This document shows positions 14,625 to 15,479 of a DNA stretch of 15,479 nt, piece by piece (position 1 is the stretch's first letter; every line of letters starts with the position of its first letter). The notes below the pieces were generated by a model that saw only the letters and a program-made list of their open reading frames with translations, made no database searches and was not told where the DNA came from. Both the position numbers and the translations under genes were made by a program. The stretch lies in the NCBI GenBank assembly GCA_036509215.1, contig DATCGA010000765.1, forward strand, positions 1 to 15,479, given 5' to 3'. The stretch is from Trebonia sp036509215. GTDB lineage: Bacteria > Actinomycetota > Actinomycetes > Streptosporangiales > Streptosporangiaceae.

Positions 14625-14871
14625 ATTAACCACAAATACGCTGTCCGGAAAGCTGGTGGCAGATCACCTCGCCCGCGCCGGCGGCAGCACCCTGCCGCCT
14701 GGTGACCACGGCAGCGGCCGCCCGACACCGCCAGCCCGACGCCCACCCCGGCCACGTAAACATTCAGGCCCCTGGGCTTGTCGCTGCGGTGAGTGATGGA
14801 TGGTTACGTTTTGGCGGCTGGCGGGGTGTTGCCGTGGTGGCAGTGCGTGGTTCCGGGGATGATCTTGGGCT

Positions 14872-15479
14872 GTGACCGATGCGCCGCCGGGGGATCCGCG
14901 TGATGCGCTGATCCGTGAGCAGGCGGCGGAGATCGCCGGGCAGGGTGAGCGGATCGCGGTGCTGGAGGCGATGATCGCTGACCTGCGGGAGCAGTTGTCG
15001 CTGGCGGTGCGGGCGGGGTCGCGGAACAGCGGGAACTCCTCGATGGCGCCGTCGTCGGATGACCTGCCGGGTCGGAAGCCGCCGAGGAAGCAGCGGCGCG
15101 CCGCGGAGCGGGCGGATAGGAAGAGGAGCCGGGGGAAGCAGCCGGGCAGTCCGGGTGCCGCGATGCGCTGGGAGGCCGCGGACCGGGCCGAGGACCATTA
15201 CCCCGAGGGTGCCTGTTCCTGCGGGGGGAACCTGGCCGGTGCCGTTGACCTGGGTGTTTCCCGGTCGTATCAGCAGGAGGAGATCCCGGCCGCGGCGGCG
15301 GAGCGGGTGCAGCACGACCTGCACACGGTGAGATGCGCCTGCGGGAGAGAGCACGCCGCGCCGCGCCCGGCCGGAGTGCCGGATTCCGCGCTGTCGATCG
15401 GGCCGCGGCTGCGGGCGCTCGCGGTTTACCTGGTGGTTTACCAGCATGTGCCGGTGGACCGGTGCCGGCAGCTGATCGC
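14872..15479 (+). CDS. IS66-family transposase TnpC, N-terminal part (runs off the window)
   Basis: Translation from GTG 14872 stays open to the window end (202 codons). It begins with a leucine-zipper-like coiled coil (about 12-48: EQAAEIAGQGERIAVLEAMI), then RNSGNSSMAPSSDDLPGRKP (51-70), the hallmark linker of IS66 TnpC, then a basic stretch (70-95), and a zf-IS66 zinc-binding domain with Cys pairs 115/117 and 155/157 (CSCGG, CACGR). The segment LSIGPRLRALAVYLVVYQHVPVDRC starts the DDE domain region. An in-frame TGA at 14860 limits the start. The gap 14667-14871 should contain the left end of this element; I could not fix it because the right end is outside. No tnpA or tnpB is seen upstream. 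Confidence 0.88.
   Translation, partial: MTDAPPGDPRDALIREQAAEIAGQGERIAVLEAMIADLREQLSLAVRAGSRNSGNSSMAPSSDDLPGRKPPRKQRRAAERADRKRSRGKQPGSPGAAMRWEAADRAEDHYPEGACSCGGNLAGAVDLGVSRSYQQEEIPAAAAERVQHDLHTVRCACGREHAAPRPAGVPDSALSIGPRLRALAVYLVVYQHVPVDRCRQLI

Larger units (their letters stand above)
13629..14666 (+). mobile_element. IS3-family insertion sequence, internally deleted
   Basis: The element is bounded by 26-bp imperfect terminal inverted repeats: 13629-13654 (starts TGAGACGCCCCG) and 14641-14666 (ends TCA), 21 of 26 matching, including a perfect inner 14 bp AGCTTTCCGGACAG. The TG...CA ends fit IS3. It carries OrfA and OrfB in the usual -1 phase. At 1038 bp it is about 200-250 bp shorter than usual, matching the deletion seen in OrfB. 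Flanking bases (GAC on the left, CCT on the right) show no 3-bp target duplication, so the insertion was followed by a rearrangement on at least one side. Confidence 0.88.

Noticed and set aside
14764..15447. 227-codon minus-strand frame near the right edge
   Set aside because: Antisense to the IS66 TnpC frame, which carries the NSGNSS linker and Cys pairs.

Overview
This is chromosomal DNA of a high-GC actinobacterium. Coding sequence is about 70% GC with strong G/C third-position bias, GTG and TTG starts are common, and the content (a four-part Liv transporter, a K15-like DD-peptidase, a zinc-ribbon Pro/Gly/Gln-rich membrane protein, IS3 and IS66 elements) fits filamentous actinomycetes. 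I cannot fix the genus.

Region 1 (1-1138, minus): a two-gene unit, a YccU-type CoA-binding protein followed by a GNAT acetyltransferase, overlapping by 4 nt.

Region 2 (1241-7759): a branched-chain amino acid-type (HAAT) ABC transporter locus. On the minus strand run a MetE-like zinc methyltransferase, a substrate-binding lipoprotein, a perfect 18-bp hairpin, and one 918-aa polypeptide joining LivH, LivM and LivG. LivF lies on the other strand, divergent from the methyltransferase, across about 260 bp that holds a perfect operator-like palindrome, repeated TCAAC half-sites and a possible 10-codon leader peptide. The complete transporter therefore needs the fused protein plus LivF plus the lipoprotein; the methyltransferase probably acts on the imported compound or a product of it.

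Region 3 (7760-10919): a CGTG microsatellite, a secreted DD-peptidase with an SGC motif (minus), and a divergent 606-aa zinc-ribbon/low-complexity/one-TM protein with an extracytoplasmic cysteine-containing domain (plus).

Region 4 (10920-15479): an accessory region made of debris. On the minus strand are scraps of an M20 peptidase (frameshift plus nonsense), an ISAzo13-type transposase C-terminus and a tyrosine integrase N-terminus, each with small indels I could locate. Then comes an AT-richer patch (about 12.5-13.7 kb) with an intact 166-aa hypothetical gene and a 95-residue tail of a probable polymorphic-toxin C-terminal domain. That tail is cut off by an IS3-family element (13629-14666) with recognisable terminal inverted repeats. 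The IS3 is itself dead: its OrfB has an in-frame deletion removing two of the three DDE residues. An IS66 TnpC gene runs off the right edge.

The most interesting points are the beheaded toxin with its candidate immunity gene, the one-chain LivHMG transporter tied to a MetE-like enzyme, and the regulatory structures around that operon.
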